Source of the DNA: Yeosuana marina
GTDB lineage: Bacteria; Bacteroidota; Bacteroidia; Flavobacteriales; Flavobacteriaceae
Reading direction: 5' to 3'
Length of the DNA stretch: 64,000 bases
NCBI RefSeq assembly: GCF_011762485.1
Contig: NZ_JAAKGI010000003.1
Coordinates: forward strand, 186,001-250,000
Part shown: piece after piece, positions 7,908-15,851 of the stretch
Numbering within the stretch: position 1 is the first letter of the stretch
Layout: the number at the start of each line of letters is the position of its first letter
The notes under the pieces: generated by a model
Seen by the model: only the letters and a program-made list of their open reading frames with translations
The model's database searches: none
What the model was told of the DNA's origin: nothing
Position numbers and translations under genes: made by a program

Positions 7908-10757
7908 TTAAAATTTATATTTTAATTGTAGGCCTATATTCATACCTCGTTTGTAGTTTGAAATGCCTTTTCCGTTAGCTGAAGTAACTACAACATCGCC
8001 TATAGTAGCTTCTCTAACATATTTAATAGTAGGATTTAGTAAGTTTTTTGCACTTAGGTTTGCCTCCAATTTATTCTTAAAAAATCTATTTTTCCAAACG
8101 AAATCTAATGTAGGAACTCCTTTTTCTAAAATGTTTCCTAAATCTCCAGATCCTAGAGCATCAATTCTATCAGCGAAATATGAGAATACTAAGGTTGCTG
8201 ATGGTTTGTAGTTGTTAAATACAGGAGCGTATTGAATATCTGCATTTAATAAGAATGGAGAAGCTCCTTGTAATTTATCTTTAGTTTTATTGAATGATAA
8301 ATTGAATCGTGTACCTACTATTTGATCATATAAGTTTTGTTCGGTTTTCATATAGGTACCGTTTAAGCCTATTGATAATGTAGCATCGTCATCATCAGAA
8401 GTAATTAAGTTTTTTCTTAATTCAACTTCAATTCCATAAATAGTTGCCTTATCTCCAGTTCTAAAATAACGTTGTGTTCCTGTGGCATCTGCACCCACCA
8501 CTAAGTTGATAGGGTCTTTTATTTGTTTTGTGAATGCTGATACGGATAGTAATTCACTTTTGCTAAAGAACCACTCATATTTTAAATCGATGTTATAGAT
8601 TTTAGAATATGCTGTATTATTAATATTTATAAGATTAGATCCTGTAGCACCAAGAATGTCTGGGTTACCACCAATACTAGACGATACGTTTTCGTAAACA
8701 AAAGGGGCAGCTTCTTTAAATTCTGGAAGCGACACGGTTTGACTAGCTGTAAAACGTAAGTTTTGATCGTCATTTATAGCATACTTAATATTTAAGCTAG
8801 GTAGAAAGATATTACTCATAGTGTTAACAGTATCAATACCTTTGTTACCTAAATTAATAACGTTATAAGAAATATTTTGTTCGATGTTTTCAAAGCGAAT
8901 ACCAGGAACAAATAACCATTTGTCGCCTGCTGTAATTTCAGCATTTGCATATCCTGCATAGACGTTTAAAACTCCTTTATACGTGTTTTCTGGTAAACCA
9001 GGACGGTTAACATTGGTTAATCCAGGAATAGGTTTAAAAACTTTTATTTGATAAATACCATTGGTTTGGTTTTGGTTAACACGTAAATTATCAAGTGTAA
9101 ACACATCATCAAAATTACTAACATCAGTTACAGGATATTTTGTATCAACAATTTGATAACCATATCGGATGTTGTTAAAGTCTCTTGTTTTGTTTTTGCC
9201 ATCATAACCTAAATTAATTTTCAAGTTATCTGAAACGTTGTAAGCTAAATTTAATCGGCTATTGATTTCTTCATCGGTGATATTTTGAAAATAACGTTGG
9301 TTATCGTAATCTACGTTGTTATAAAAAGTAGGATTTGTATTTGGGTCATTATCTAAAGCATATTGATAATTCTCTAAAGTAATACGCTTTCTGTCTGGTT
9401 GTTTTGAATGCACTAAGTTATAGCCAATACCCCAATCTACATCCAATTTTCCAGAACTATGTGAACCCTCTAGCTGATTAATAGTCATTTGAGTTTGATC
9501 GAACTGAGCATTCATTTGGTAGAAACCCCTTTGGGTATCTAACTGCGCATCTCTACTTCTGCCTGCTCCGTCAGTACCAAAATACCCAACAACGTCTGAT
9601 GAGTTATTAATAAATAATGAGGTATATTTTAATTTGTTTTTATCATTAATTCTGTATTGAGCTGTCCCCATTACAGTTGAATTCGTTCCATATTCATATT
9701 CTTCAGCAGCATCAAAAGCCTTTTTTTCTGTTAACGTATAATCAACGGCACTACCTCTTCTGTATTCATAGCTATTAGCAAATGAACCTGTTAAGAATAA
9801 ACTTAATTTTGAACCATCATTGAACTTGAATGATTTTCCAGCAGAACCTCCATAATTAATATTAATTGGTGTACCAGCATTTACTGGATCGATGCCATGA
9901 GATAAAACGATGGCAAATGGGTTGTGGGCATAACGGCCATAATAACCAAAAAAGCCAGTACCTTCACTTCTTACAAAGTTTTTGTCTATAGCATTCGTAT
10001 TAAAACTAGAACCAGCAGATAACTCTAAAAATCCATTTCCTGTATAGTCTTTTGATTTAACATCGACGTTTCCAGCAGAAAAATCTCCATAAAATTTTGA
10101 CGAATAAGCCTTCGCAACAGAGACGTTTTCGATGACATCTGTTGAAAACAAGTTTAAGTCGATATTCTTTTTATTAACGTTGTTTGAAGGTAACGACAAC
10201 CCGTTTAAGGTGGTGTTTTGGTAACGGTCTCCTAAACCTCTTACATACACATTACTGGAACCTTCTTGTTTAGAAATACCAGATATTTTTGCAATGGCGC
10301 CAGCAGCATCGCTAACCCCTTTTCTTGATAACTCTTCAGCACCAATGCTTTGTTTTATTTCAACAGCTTTCTTTTGCTCTAATAATAAAGCGGTTTCGCT
10401 TTCTCTTTTAGTTGTGGTGGTAATAACAACTTCATCTAAAGAGGCAGCACTTGCCCCCATAGTAACATTAATTTCAGTTACTTTGCCTGCTACTACTTGT
10501 GCATTAACTTCTTGAGTTTCGTAACCAACAAAACTGAACACCAATGTGTATGCTCCTGGTTCTAAATTTTCAAAGCCATATAACCCGTCAATATCAGATG
10601 TTGTTCCTTTGGTGGTTCCTTTAATTAATACGTTTGCAAACGCAAGTGGCTCATTATTATATTCTTTATCAATAAGTTTTCCAACGATAGAACCTGTGTT
10701 CTGTGAAAAGGAAAGTGACGTTATGAATAGTATAAATAATGGTATAAATTTCTTCAT
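7908..10757 (-). CDS. TonB-dependent outer-membrane receptor with N-terminal carboxypeptidase-regulatory domain
   Basis: 949 aa. Signal peptide ends ...TSLSFSQ (~residue 19). A CarboxypepD-regulatory-like beta-sandwich (~22-105) contains GLYGFENLEPGAYTLVFSFVGYE. The plug (~130-235) contains VYVRGLGDRYQNTTLNG. The remainder is a 22-strand-type barrel ending LQLKYKF, with the terminal Phe used for outer-membrane insertion. It imports an unknown ligand using TonB-ExbB-ExbD energy. It is the first gene of an operon with the beta-helix lipoprotein. The promoter carries PHO-box-like repeats shared with the Pit transporter, pointing to phosphate or organophosphate uptake. Family and topology are clear; the ligand is inference. 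Confidence 0.92.
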   Translation of the reverse strand: MKKFIPLFILFITSLSFSQNTGSIVGKLIDKEYNNEPLAFANVLIKGTTKGTTSDIDGLYGFENLEPGAYTLVFSFVGYETQEVNAQVVAGKVTEINVTMGASAASLDEVVITTTTKRESETALLLEQKKAVEIKQSIGAEELSRKGVSDAAGAIAKISGISKQEGSSNVYVRGLGDRYQNTTLNGLSLPSNNVNKKNIDLNLFSTDVIENVSVAKAYSSKFYGDFSAGNVDVKSKDYTGNGFLELSAGSSFNTNAIDKNFVRSEGTGFFGYYGRYAHNPFAIVLSHGIDPVNAGTPININYGGSAGKSFKFNDGSKLSLFLTGSFANSYEYRRGSAVDYTLTEKKAFDAAEEYEYGTNSTVMGTAQYRINDKNKLKYTSLFINNSSDVVGYFGTDGAGRSRDAQLDTQRGFYQMNAQFDQTQMTINQLEGSHSSGKLDVDWGIGYNLVHSKQPDRKRITLENYQYALDNDPNTNPTFYNNVDYDNQRYFQNITDEEINSRLNLAYNVSDNLKINLGYDGKNKTRDFNNIRYGYQIVDTKYPVTDVSNFDDVFTLDNLRVNQNQTNGIYQIKVFKPIPGLTNVNRPGLPENTYKGVLNVYAGYANAEITAGDKWLFVPGIRFENIEQNISYNVINLGNKGIDTVNTMSNIFLPSLNIKYAINDDQNLRFTASQTVSLPEFKEAAPFVYENVSSSIGGNPDILGATGSNLININNTAYSKIYNIDLKYEWFFSKSELLSVSAFTKQIKDPINLVVGADATGTQRYFRTGDKATIYGIEVELRKNLITSDDDDATLSIGLNGTYMKTEQNLYDQIVGTRFNLSFNKTKDKLQGASPFLLNADIQYAPVFNNYKPSATLVFSYFADRIDALGSGDLGNILEKGVPTLDFVWKNRFFKNKLEANLSAKNLLNPTIKYVREATIGDVVVTSANGKGISNYKRGMNIGLQLKYKF

Positions 10758-10778
10758 TAGTTTTTTAATTTATTGCTG

Positions 10779-10868
10779 CAAAGAAACGCACAGAATGTGA
10801 ATAGGATGTTACCTAGAGATTAAACAACAGTAATGATAGGGTTATCTCAATGTTACGTTTTTATTACG
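10779..10868 (-). promoter_or_regulatory. Putative phosphate-type promoter of the TonB receptor operon
   Basis: On the + strand TGTTACC (10807), GGTTATC (10840), TGTTACG (10851) and TATTACG (10862) all lie in one 11-bp phase. The minus-strand -7-like element TTTCTTTG occupies 10786-10779, 20 bases from the first box, as at the Pit gene and the 128-aa paralogue. Confidence 0.5.
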
Positions 10869-11020
10869 AAATTTTAATCTGTAAACAATAAGTTAACATT
10901 GTAGAAAGAATGTGTTTTTCTACAAAATAATAATTTTCTATAATAAGAAATAGGAAGTAAAAATTCTGTTTAACAAATGGTAATTGTTAACATTGAAAAT
11001 TTATAAAAAAGATAAATTAT

Positions 11021-11407
11021 TTATTTGGAAGCAACAGCTGTTCGGTCATCATTCGTTGCAATATTACCTAAGGCGGCAAAATCATTTAAAGACACTGTAC
11101 TAGCGGCTAAAGGAATATTTAACTCTACTGGTTGTGTAGCGTTAACGTGAACATTAATTTCTTTGGTTTCATACCCTACAAAACTACAAACCAATGTATA
11201 GTCCCCTTCCTCTAAATTTTCAATAACAAATAAACCTGTAGTGTCTGAGTTAAATTCTGTAGAAGTGCCTTTTATAGCAATGTTAGCAAATACTAAAGGC
11301 TCGTTATTTAGTTCCTTATCTAAAACTTTACCCACTATCAAACCAGTGTTTTGAGCAAACCCCATGCTTGTAAATAAAAAGATAGATAAAATTAATAACT
11401 GCTTCAT
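11021..11407 (-). CDS. Stand-alone carboxypeptidase-regulatory-like domain protein, truncated paralogue of the adjacent TonB receptor
   Basis: 128 aa: signal peptide (...TSMGFAQ) plus one CarboxypepD-regulatory-like domain. It aligns along its whole length with the first ~115 residues of the receptor encoded next to it (shared blocks NNEPL.FAN..IKGT, ENLE.G.YTLV.SFVGYET.E.N). It ends in ASTVSLNDF, where the receptor runs on (ASLDEVV) into linker and plug. No plug or barrel is present, so it cannot be a transporter. The 53 bases before it are ~74% identical, without gaps, to the receptor promoter, so gene start and promoter were duplicated together. It could be a decaying fragment, or a periplasmic decoy or adaptor. 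Confidence 0.8.
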   Translation of the reverse strand: MKQLLILSIFLFTSMGFAQNTGLIVGKVLDKELNNEPLVFANIAIKGTSTEFNSDTTGLFVIENLEEGDYTLVCSFVGYETKEINVHVNATQPVELNIPLAASTVSLNDFAALGNIATNDDRTAVASK

Positions 11408-11429
11408 TTGTTTCTTTGAAATTATGTTA

Positions 11430-11508
11430 CAAATAAATGGTATTGCTTTTACTAAGATGTTATCTAATCATTAAACAACCATGATTAAAATGTTACCTTA
11501 ATGTTACC
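11430..11508 (-). promoter_or_regulatory. Duplicated phosphate-type promoter of the 128-aa paralogue
   Basis: On the + strand TGTTATC (11458), TGTTACC (11491) and TGTTACC (11502) share one 11-bp phase, with weaker in-phase units CATTAAA (11469) and CATGATT (11480). The minus-strand -7-like TTTATTTG is at 11437-11430, again 20 bases from the first box. Confidence 0.5.
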
Positions 11509-11566
11509 AAATTTAGGTTTTGTTTTTACTTAAATTAGTTATCTTGCCTGTGCTTAAATTTATACT

Positions 11567-12907
11567 ATGAACTGGGAACAATTATTATCCTTAAAACGAT
11601 TTGGAGATACTAATAAACGTATTAGAAAAGAACAGGACGAAACTCGTCTTGGTTTTGAAGTAGATTATGATCGTGTTATCTTTTCATCGGAGTTTAGAAT
11701 TCTTCAAGATAAAACTCAGGTTATCCCGCTGTCGCAAACAGATTTTGTACATACGCGCTTAACTCATAGTTTAGAAGTGAGTGTTGTAGGACGTTCTATA
11801 GGGCGTAAAGTAGGTCAAAAATTATTAGAAAAACATCCGCATTTACAAACAGTTCATGGCTATCAGGGTAATGATTTTGGTGCTATAGTAGCTGCGGCAG
11901 CTTTGGCGCATGATATTGGGAACCCGCCATTTGGACATTCAGGAGAAAAAGCTATTGGCGAATTTTTTAAGACAGGGGATGGAAGCAATTTTAAAAAGCA
12001 ATTAACGGATAAAGAATATCAGGATTTATGTGATTTTGAAGGGAATGCTAACGGATTTAAAATTTTAACCGAAAGTAGAGATGGAAGAGATGGCGGTTTA
12101 CGCTTAAGTTATGCAACGCTTGGTGCCTTTATGAAATATCCAAAGGAATCTTTACCTAAAAAACCAACTAGTCATATTGCAGATAAGAAATATGGGTTTT
12201 TTCAAAGTGAAAAAGAGGCATTTTCAAATATAGCTGATGAATTAGGCTTGTTAAAACGAAGCAAAACAGACGCTAGTTTTTCGCGTCATCCATTAGCTTT
12301 TTTAGTGGAAGCTGCCGATGATATTTGCTATACCATTATTGATTTTGAAGACGGTATTAACCTTGGACTTATTCAGGAAGAATTCGCGCTTGAATACTTA
12401 ATTAATTTAGTACGAGATACCATCAACACAAAGAAATACCATCAACTTAAAAATACGCAAGACCGAGTAAGTTATCTACGTGCGTTGGCAATAAACACCT
12501 TGATTAATGAAGTAGTTACCATTTTTATAGACAACGAAGAAGCTATTTTAACAGGTGAATTTCAAACAGCCTTGTTAGATAAAAGTAAGTATGATGCACA
12601 AATTAATGACATCATTAAAATAAGTGTAGAAAATGTGTATAAATCAGAGGATGTAATTGATAAAGAAATTGCAGGCTATGAAATTATAAAACATCTTTTG
12701 AGTGTTTATACATCAGCTATAAATAATAATTTTAATGGTAAGGCTTCAAATTATGATAAACTTATTTTAAACAGATTACCAAAAACGATGAAACTTAATG
12801 ACGATAGTTTATACAAACGTCTGCTGTCTGTTTGTAATTATGTGTCTTTATTGTCCGATAGCAATGCTATTTTAAATTATAAGAAAATAAAAGGCATGCA
12901 CTTTTAA
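11567..12907 (+). CDS. dgt: Deoxyguanosinetriphosphate triphosphohydrolase-like protein (dNTPase, HD family)
   Basis: Hydrolyses dNTPs (classically dGTP) to the deoxynucleoside and triphosphate, affecting dNTP pools. HD-domain metal ligands are visible: RLTHSLEV (His67), AALAHDIGNPPFGHSG (His115-Asp116), and a later Asp in VEAADDICYTIIDFEDG. At 446 aa it fits the Dgt type that begins with a short NWEQLLS-like segment and the SSEFRILQDKTQV block. It converges with dxs; the gap holds a flavobacterial repeat instead of a simple terminator. Confidence 0.93.
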   Translation: MNWEQLLSLKRFGDTNKRIRKEQDETRLGFEVDYDRVIFSSEFRILQDKTQVIPLSQTDFVHTRLTHSLEVSVVGRSIGRKVGQKLLEKHPHLQTVHGYQGNDFGAIVAAAALAHDIGNPPFGHSGEKAIGEFFKTGDGSNFKKQLTDKEYQDLCDFEGNANGFKILTESRDGRDGGLRLSYATLGAFMKYPKESLPKKPTSHIADKKYGFFQSEKEAFSNIADELGLLKRSKTDASFSRHPLAFLVEAADDICYTIIDFEDGINLGLIQEEFALEYLINLVRDTINTKKYHQLKNTQDRVSYLRALAINTLINEVVTIFIDNEEAILTGEFQTALLDKSKYDAQINDIIKISVENVYKSEDVIDKEIAGYEIIKHLLSVYTSAINNNFNGKASNYDKLILNRLPKTMKLNDDSLYKRLLSVCNYVSLLSDSNAILNYKKIKGMHF

Positions 12908-12914
12908 TAATTTT

Positions 12915-12997
12915 GGGCGTTACCACACTAAGGTGTGGACGGGCTTTCGGCAGTCGCTCTTTGCAAGTAGCTCCAAAAAAGCCTCAATCCCTAACGC
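12915..12997 (+). repeat. GGGCGTTACC...CCCTAACGC intergenic repeat, copy 1
   Basis: 83-bp element beginning GGGCGTTACC and ending CCCTAACGC, whose ends (GCGTTA / TAACGC) are complementary. Right after the 5' box is a hairpin, CCACAC-TAAG-GTGTGG (12923-12938). A second copy lies in reverse at 15420-15504. It sits between convergent dgt and dxs. Short reading frames over it are artefacts. I recognise this as an abundant intergenic repeat of flavobacteria, from memory, not from a search. Confidence 0.75.
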
Positions 12998-13068
12998 GGA
13001 ATAGGAACTGGTTAATTTTAGGTTTAATCTTTTTCTCACAAAGTCAAGCAAAACCTAAACCAAGGTCC

Positions 13069-14829
13069 TTACAAAGCCTTATTAAATACTACTCGTAGGT
13101 TTTCAGCATCCAATCCAACAGATTGTTGTAATTCAGCAATGCTACCTTGTTCAATAAAAGTATTAGGTATTCCTAAGGTATTCACAGAATTTGTATACTT
13201 ATTTTTTGAAGCAAATTCAAGAATAGCACTTCCAAATCCGCCATTTAGCACATTGTCTTCAATAGTAATAATAGTATTAAATTTTTTAAAAATAGTGTGC
13301 AGTAAGGCTTCGTCCAAAGGTTTTACAAAGCGCATATCAAAATGGGCCATAGCTTCAGGATTGCTGCAATTAGTAATGGCTTCAGTACTATTTTTAGCAA
13401 TCGTTCCAATACTTAAAACGGCTAAGGTATGTCCGTTTTTAAGCATTACACCTTTACCGATTTCAATTTTTTCAAAGGGTTGCTTCCAATCAATTGTGAT
13501 GCCGCTACCTCTTGGATATCGAATAGCTATGGGAAGATCTAATCCCAGTTGAGCCGTATACATTATGTTTCGTAGCTCTATTTCGTTTCTTGGCGCAAAA
13601 ATAATGAGGTTAGGAATACATCTTAAGTACGATAAATCGAATACACCGTGGTGGGTAGCACCATCTTCACCAACCAAACCAGCACGATCCAAACAAAAAA
13701 TAACGGGTAGTTTTTGAAGCGCTACATCATGGATTATCTGGTCGTAAGCTCGTTGTAAAAAGGTTGAGTAAATATTACAAAAAGGAACGAGACCTTGAGT
13801 TGCCATACCAGCCGCCAGCGTAACGGCATGTTGTTCGGCAATACCAACATCAAAGGCTCTGTCTGGAATTTCATTCATCATATATTTTAACGAGCTGCCA
13901 GTTGGCATTGCAGGAGTTATGCCGACAATATTTTTATTTAGTTTGGCTAGTTCAACTAGTGTTAAACCAAAAACATCTTGGTATTTAGTAAATTCAGACT
14001 GAGTTTTCGAAATTAAATCACCTGTAGAGGCATTAAACTTTCCAGGGGCGTGGTACTTTACTTGGTCTTCTTCGGCTTGTTTTAGGCCTTTTCCTTTGGT
14101 AGTTATAACATGTAAAAATTTAGGACCTTTTACGTTTTTTAATCGTTTTAATTCTGAAATAATGGCTTCGATATCATGTCCGTCAATAGGTCCAGAATAA
14201 TCAAAATTTAAGGCTTTAATAATATTATTTCGTTTTTGAGTACCTTTTTTAACATTGGTTAAATATTGTTTTAAAGCACCAACACTGGGGTCAATACCAA
14301 TTGCGTTATCATTTAAAACAACAAGAAGGTTAGCGTCTGTAACCCCAGCATGATTTAAGCCTTCAAAAGCCATGCCTCCTGCAATTGAGGCATCTCCAAT
14401 CACCGCAATATGATGCTTATTCTCTCCTTTTAATTGAGACGCAATAGCCATTCCCAAAGCAGCAGAAATAGAGGTTGAGGCATGCCCAACTCCAAAACTA
14501 TCATAGATACTTTCACTGCGTTTTGGAAAACCACTTAATCCACCAACTTGTCTGTTGGTGTGGAAATTATCTCGTCTTCCAGTTAAAATTTTATGTCCGT
14601 AGGCTTGGTGGCCAACATCCCAAATTAACTGGTCTTCTGGGGTGTTAAATACATAATGTAATGCAATTGTTAATTCAACGACACCCAAACTTGCACCTAA
14701 ATGCCCTTCTTTAGTAGCCACAATATTGATTATAAATTCACGTAATTCTTGAGCGAGTTGAGGCAAGTCCTTTGTTTTTAGAAGACGAAGTTCTTTGGGT
14801 GAATTTATTGTGTGTAACAATTTTTGCAT
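13069..14829 (-). CDS. dxs: 1-deoxy-D-xylulose-5-phosphate synthase
   Basis: First enzyme of the MEP isoprenoid pathway; condenses pyruvate and glyceraldehyde-3-phosphate using thiamine diphosphate. 586 aa, three-domain transketolase-like fold. Visible motifs: WDVGHQAYGHKILTGR near 70, the ThDP/Mg site GDASIAGGMAFEGLNHAG...LNDN near 145-175 (GDA where many bacteria have GDG), GIAEQHAVTLAAGMA near 330 with the catalytic glutamate, and DRAGLVGEDGATHHG. It is a little shorter than the E. coli enzyme, as usual in this group. It lies between two copies of the intergenic repeat, divergent from tadA. Its promoter is at 14837-14866. Confidence 0.97.
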   Translation of the reverse strand: MQKLLHTINSPKELRLLKTKDLPQLAQELREFIINIVATKEGHLGASLGVVELTIALHYVFNTPEDQLIWDVGHQAYGHKILTGRRDNFHTNRQVGGLSGFPKRSESIYDSFGVGHASTSISAALGMAIASQLKGENKHHIAVIGDASIAGGMAFEGLNHAGVTDANLLVVLNDNAIGIDPSVGALKQYLTNVKKGTQKRNNIIKALNFDYSGPIDGHDIEAIISELKRLKNVKGPKFLHVITTKGKGLKQAEEDQVKYHAPGKFNASTGDLISKTQSEFTKYQDVFGLTLVELAKLNKNIVGITPAMPTGSSLKYMMNEIPDRAFDVGIAEQHAVTLAAGMATQGLVPFCNIYSTFLQRAYDQIIHDVALQKLPVIFCLDRAGLVGEDGATHHGVFDLSYLRCIPNLIIFAPRNEIELRNIMYTAQLGLDLPIAIRYPRGSGITIDWKQPFEKIEIGKGVMLKNGHTLAVLSIGTIAKNSTEAITNCSNPEAMAHFDMRFVKPLDEALLHTIFKKFNTIITIEDNVLNGGFGSAILEFASKNKYTNSVNTLGIPNTFIEQGSIAELQQSVGLDAENLRVVFNKAL

Positions 14830-14836
14830 ATGACTA

Positions 14837-14866
14837 CAAATGTACTACTTGAAATGCCATAACAAA
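14837..14866 (-). promoter_or_regulatory. Putative dxs promoter
   Basis: Minus-strand TACATTTG (14844-14837) matches TAnnTTTG, with TTTG (14866-14863) 18 bases upstream. The predicted transcript start lies only a few bases before the dxs ATG. Confidence 0.5.
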
Positions 14867-14947
14867 AAATTTAATAGAATTTAAAAAAGGAAACTAAGGC
14901 ATTGCATCTGACTTCAAAAAAACAATAAATAGTATCAGATGAAATTG

Positions 14948-14955
14948 TATTTTTG
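14948..14955 (+). promoter_or_regulatory. Putative -7 element of tadA (near-leaderless)
   Basis: TATTTTTG matches TAnnTTTG and ends five bases before the tadA ATG, so transcription would begin at or next to the start codon. No good -33 element is seen. Confidence 0.45.
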
Positions 14956-14960
14956 TTGTT

Positions 14961-15410
14961 ATGATACAACCTTTTGATGATACCTATTTTATGAAAAAAG
15001 CTTTGCAGGAAGCTGATATTGCTTACGAAAAGGGCGAAATTCCTGTGGGTGCTGTTATTGTTATTGAAAATAGAATAATAGCTAGAGGTCATAACCTGAC
15101 TGAAACATTGAATGATGTAACAGCTCATGCTGAAATGCAGGCTATTACAGCAGCCGCTAATTTTTTGGGTGGTAAATACTTGCAAAAGTGTACCTTGTAT
15201 GTAACATTAGAACCTTGCCAGATGTGTGCAGGCGCCTTGTATTGGAGTCAGATTTCTAATATTGTGTATGGGACTAGAGATTTAGAACGCGGTTGTATTA
15301 ATTTAAAAACTAAACTACATCCTAAAACATTGATAAAAGGTGGTGTTATGGAAGAAGAAGCTTCAGACCTTTTAAAATGTTTTTTTATTGAAAGACGGAA
15401 TTTGAATTAG
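14961..15410 (+). CDS. tadA: tRNA-specific adenosine deaminase (A34 to inosine)
   Basis: Zinc deaminase that converts the wobble adenosine of tRNA-Arg(ACG) to inosine. 149 aa. Zinc/catalytic signature HAEMQAI (His56, catalytic Glu58) and PCQMC (Cys86, Cys89) are both intact, followed by the YWSQISNIVYGTRDLERG segment typical of TadA. It starts with ATG directly after a -7-like element. It is followed at once by the second copy of the intergenic repeat and converges with a small membrane-protein gene. Confidence 0.94.
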   Translation: MIQPFDDTYFMKKALQEADIAYEKGEIPVGAVIVIENRIIARGHNLTETLNDVTAHAEMQAITAAANFLGGKYLQKCTLYVTLEPCQMCAGALYWSQISNIVYGTRDLERGCINLKTKLHPKTLIKGGVMEEEASDLLKCFFIERRNLN

Positions 15411-15419
15411 GTCTGGTTT

Positions 15420-15504
15420 GCGTTAGGGATGGTAGAGGAAAGCCCGCAGCGAGGTACGAGCGAGGACTTGAAACGGACAGCCCGACCCTTTTAGGGTAAC
15501 GCCC
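15420..15504 (-). repeat. GGGCGTTACC...CCCTAACGC intergenic repeat, copy 2
   Basis: 85-bp reverse-oriented copy of the element at 12915-12997. On this strand it reads GGGCGTTACC first and ATCCCTAACGC last. Its internal hairpin AGGGT/ACCCT (15485-15497) differs in sequence from copy 1 but keeps pairing, suggesting selection on structure. It starts 10 bases after the tadA stop. Confidence 0.75.
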
Positions 15505-15513
15505 AAAATATAA

Positions 15514-15774
15514 TTATCTTCTGGTGTCGCCTTCGCGTTCGCGCATTTTATCTAGGTTTTCTTTGGTAAGCATGTAATCTTTAACATCTTTATCTTTCCA
15601 TCTGTGATACGCGAATAACGGAAAAACTAGAAAAAACAATCCGAGAACTCCAAAACCAATTAGTTTTTGAGAGTTTTCAAAATCCATTACATATCCCGTA
15701 AAGATACAACCAACAGATAGTATTGATAAGAATGCAATAAGGTATTTCATGTGTTTAATTTTATTGTTTTTCAT
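15514..15774 (-). CDS. Small two-helix membrane protein, function unknown
   Basis: 86 aa with two hydrophobic segments (YLIAFLSILSVGCIFTGYVM and IGFGVLGLFFLVFPLFAY) and a charged C-terminal tail (YMLTKENLDKMREREGDTRR). An internal Met10 (ATG at 15747-15745) would give a 77-aa protein starting directly at the first helix and may be the true start. No recognised domain. It converges with tadA over the repeat and lies downstream of the ClC gene, on the same strand. I do not assign a role. Confidence 0.65.
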   Translation of the reverse strand: MKNNKIKHMKYLIAFLSILSVGCIFTGYVMDFENSQKLIGFGVLGLFFLVFPLFAYHRWKDKDVKDYMLTKENLDKMREREGDTRR

Positions 15775-15851
15775 CGGTCACATGCCGTTCGCAGACAATC
15801 ATTCCCGAAGATAATAATACTTTGAGAATGCTCGTTTCATGTGTTTATAGT

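Noticed and set aside
10892..10995. Repeated GTTAACATTG (10892-10901 and 10986-10995) as extra PHO boxes
   Set aside because: They resemble the reverse of the TGTTAC units but are not in an 11-bp phase with each other or with the listed boxes, so support is too weak.
12913..13098. 61-codon + strand frame after dgt
   Set aside because: It consists of the GGGCGTTACC intergenic repeat and runs into dxs on the opposite strand; no protein-like composition.
13139..13552. 137-codon + strand frame over the dxs 3' end
   Set aside because: Antisense shadow of the transketolase C-terminal domain.
15745..15847. Direct repeat TTTCATGTGTTTA (15745-15757 and 15835-15847)
   Set aside because: Only 13 bases, no mobile-element features between, and probably two chance uses of an ACACATGAAA start context.
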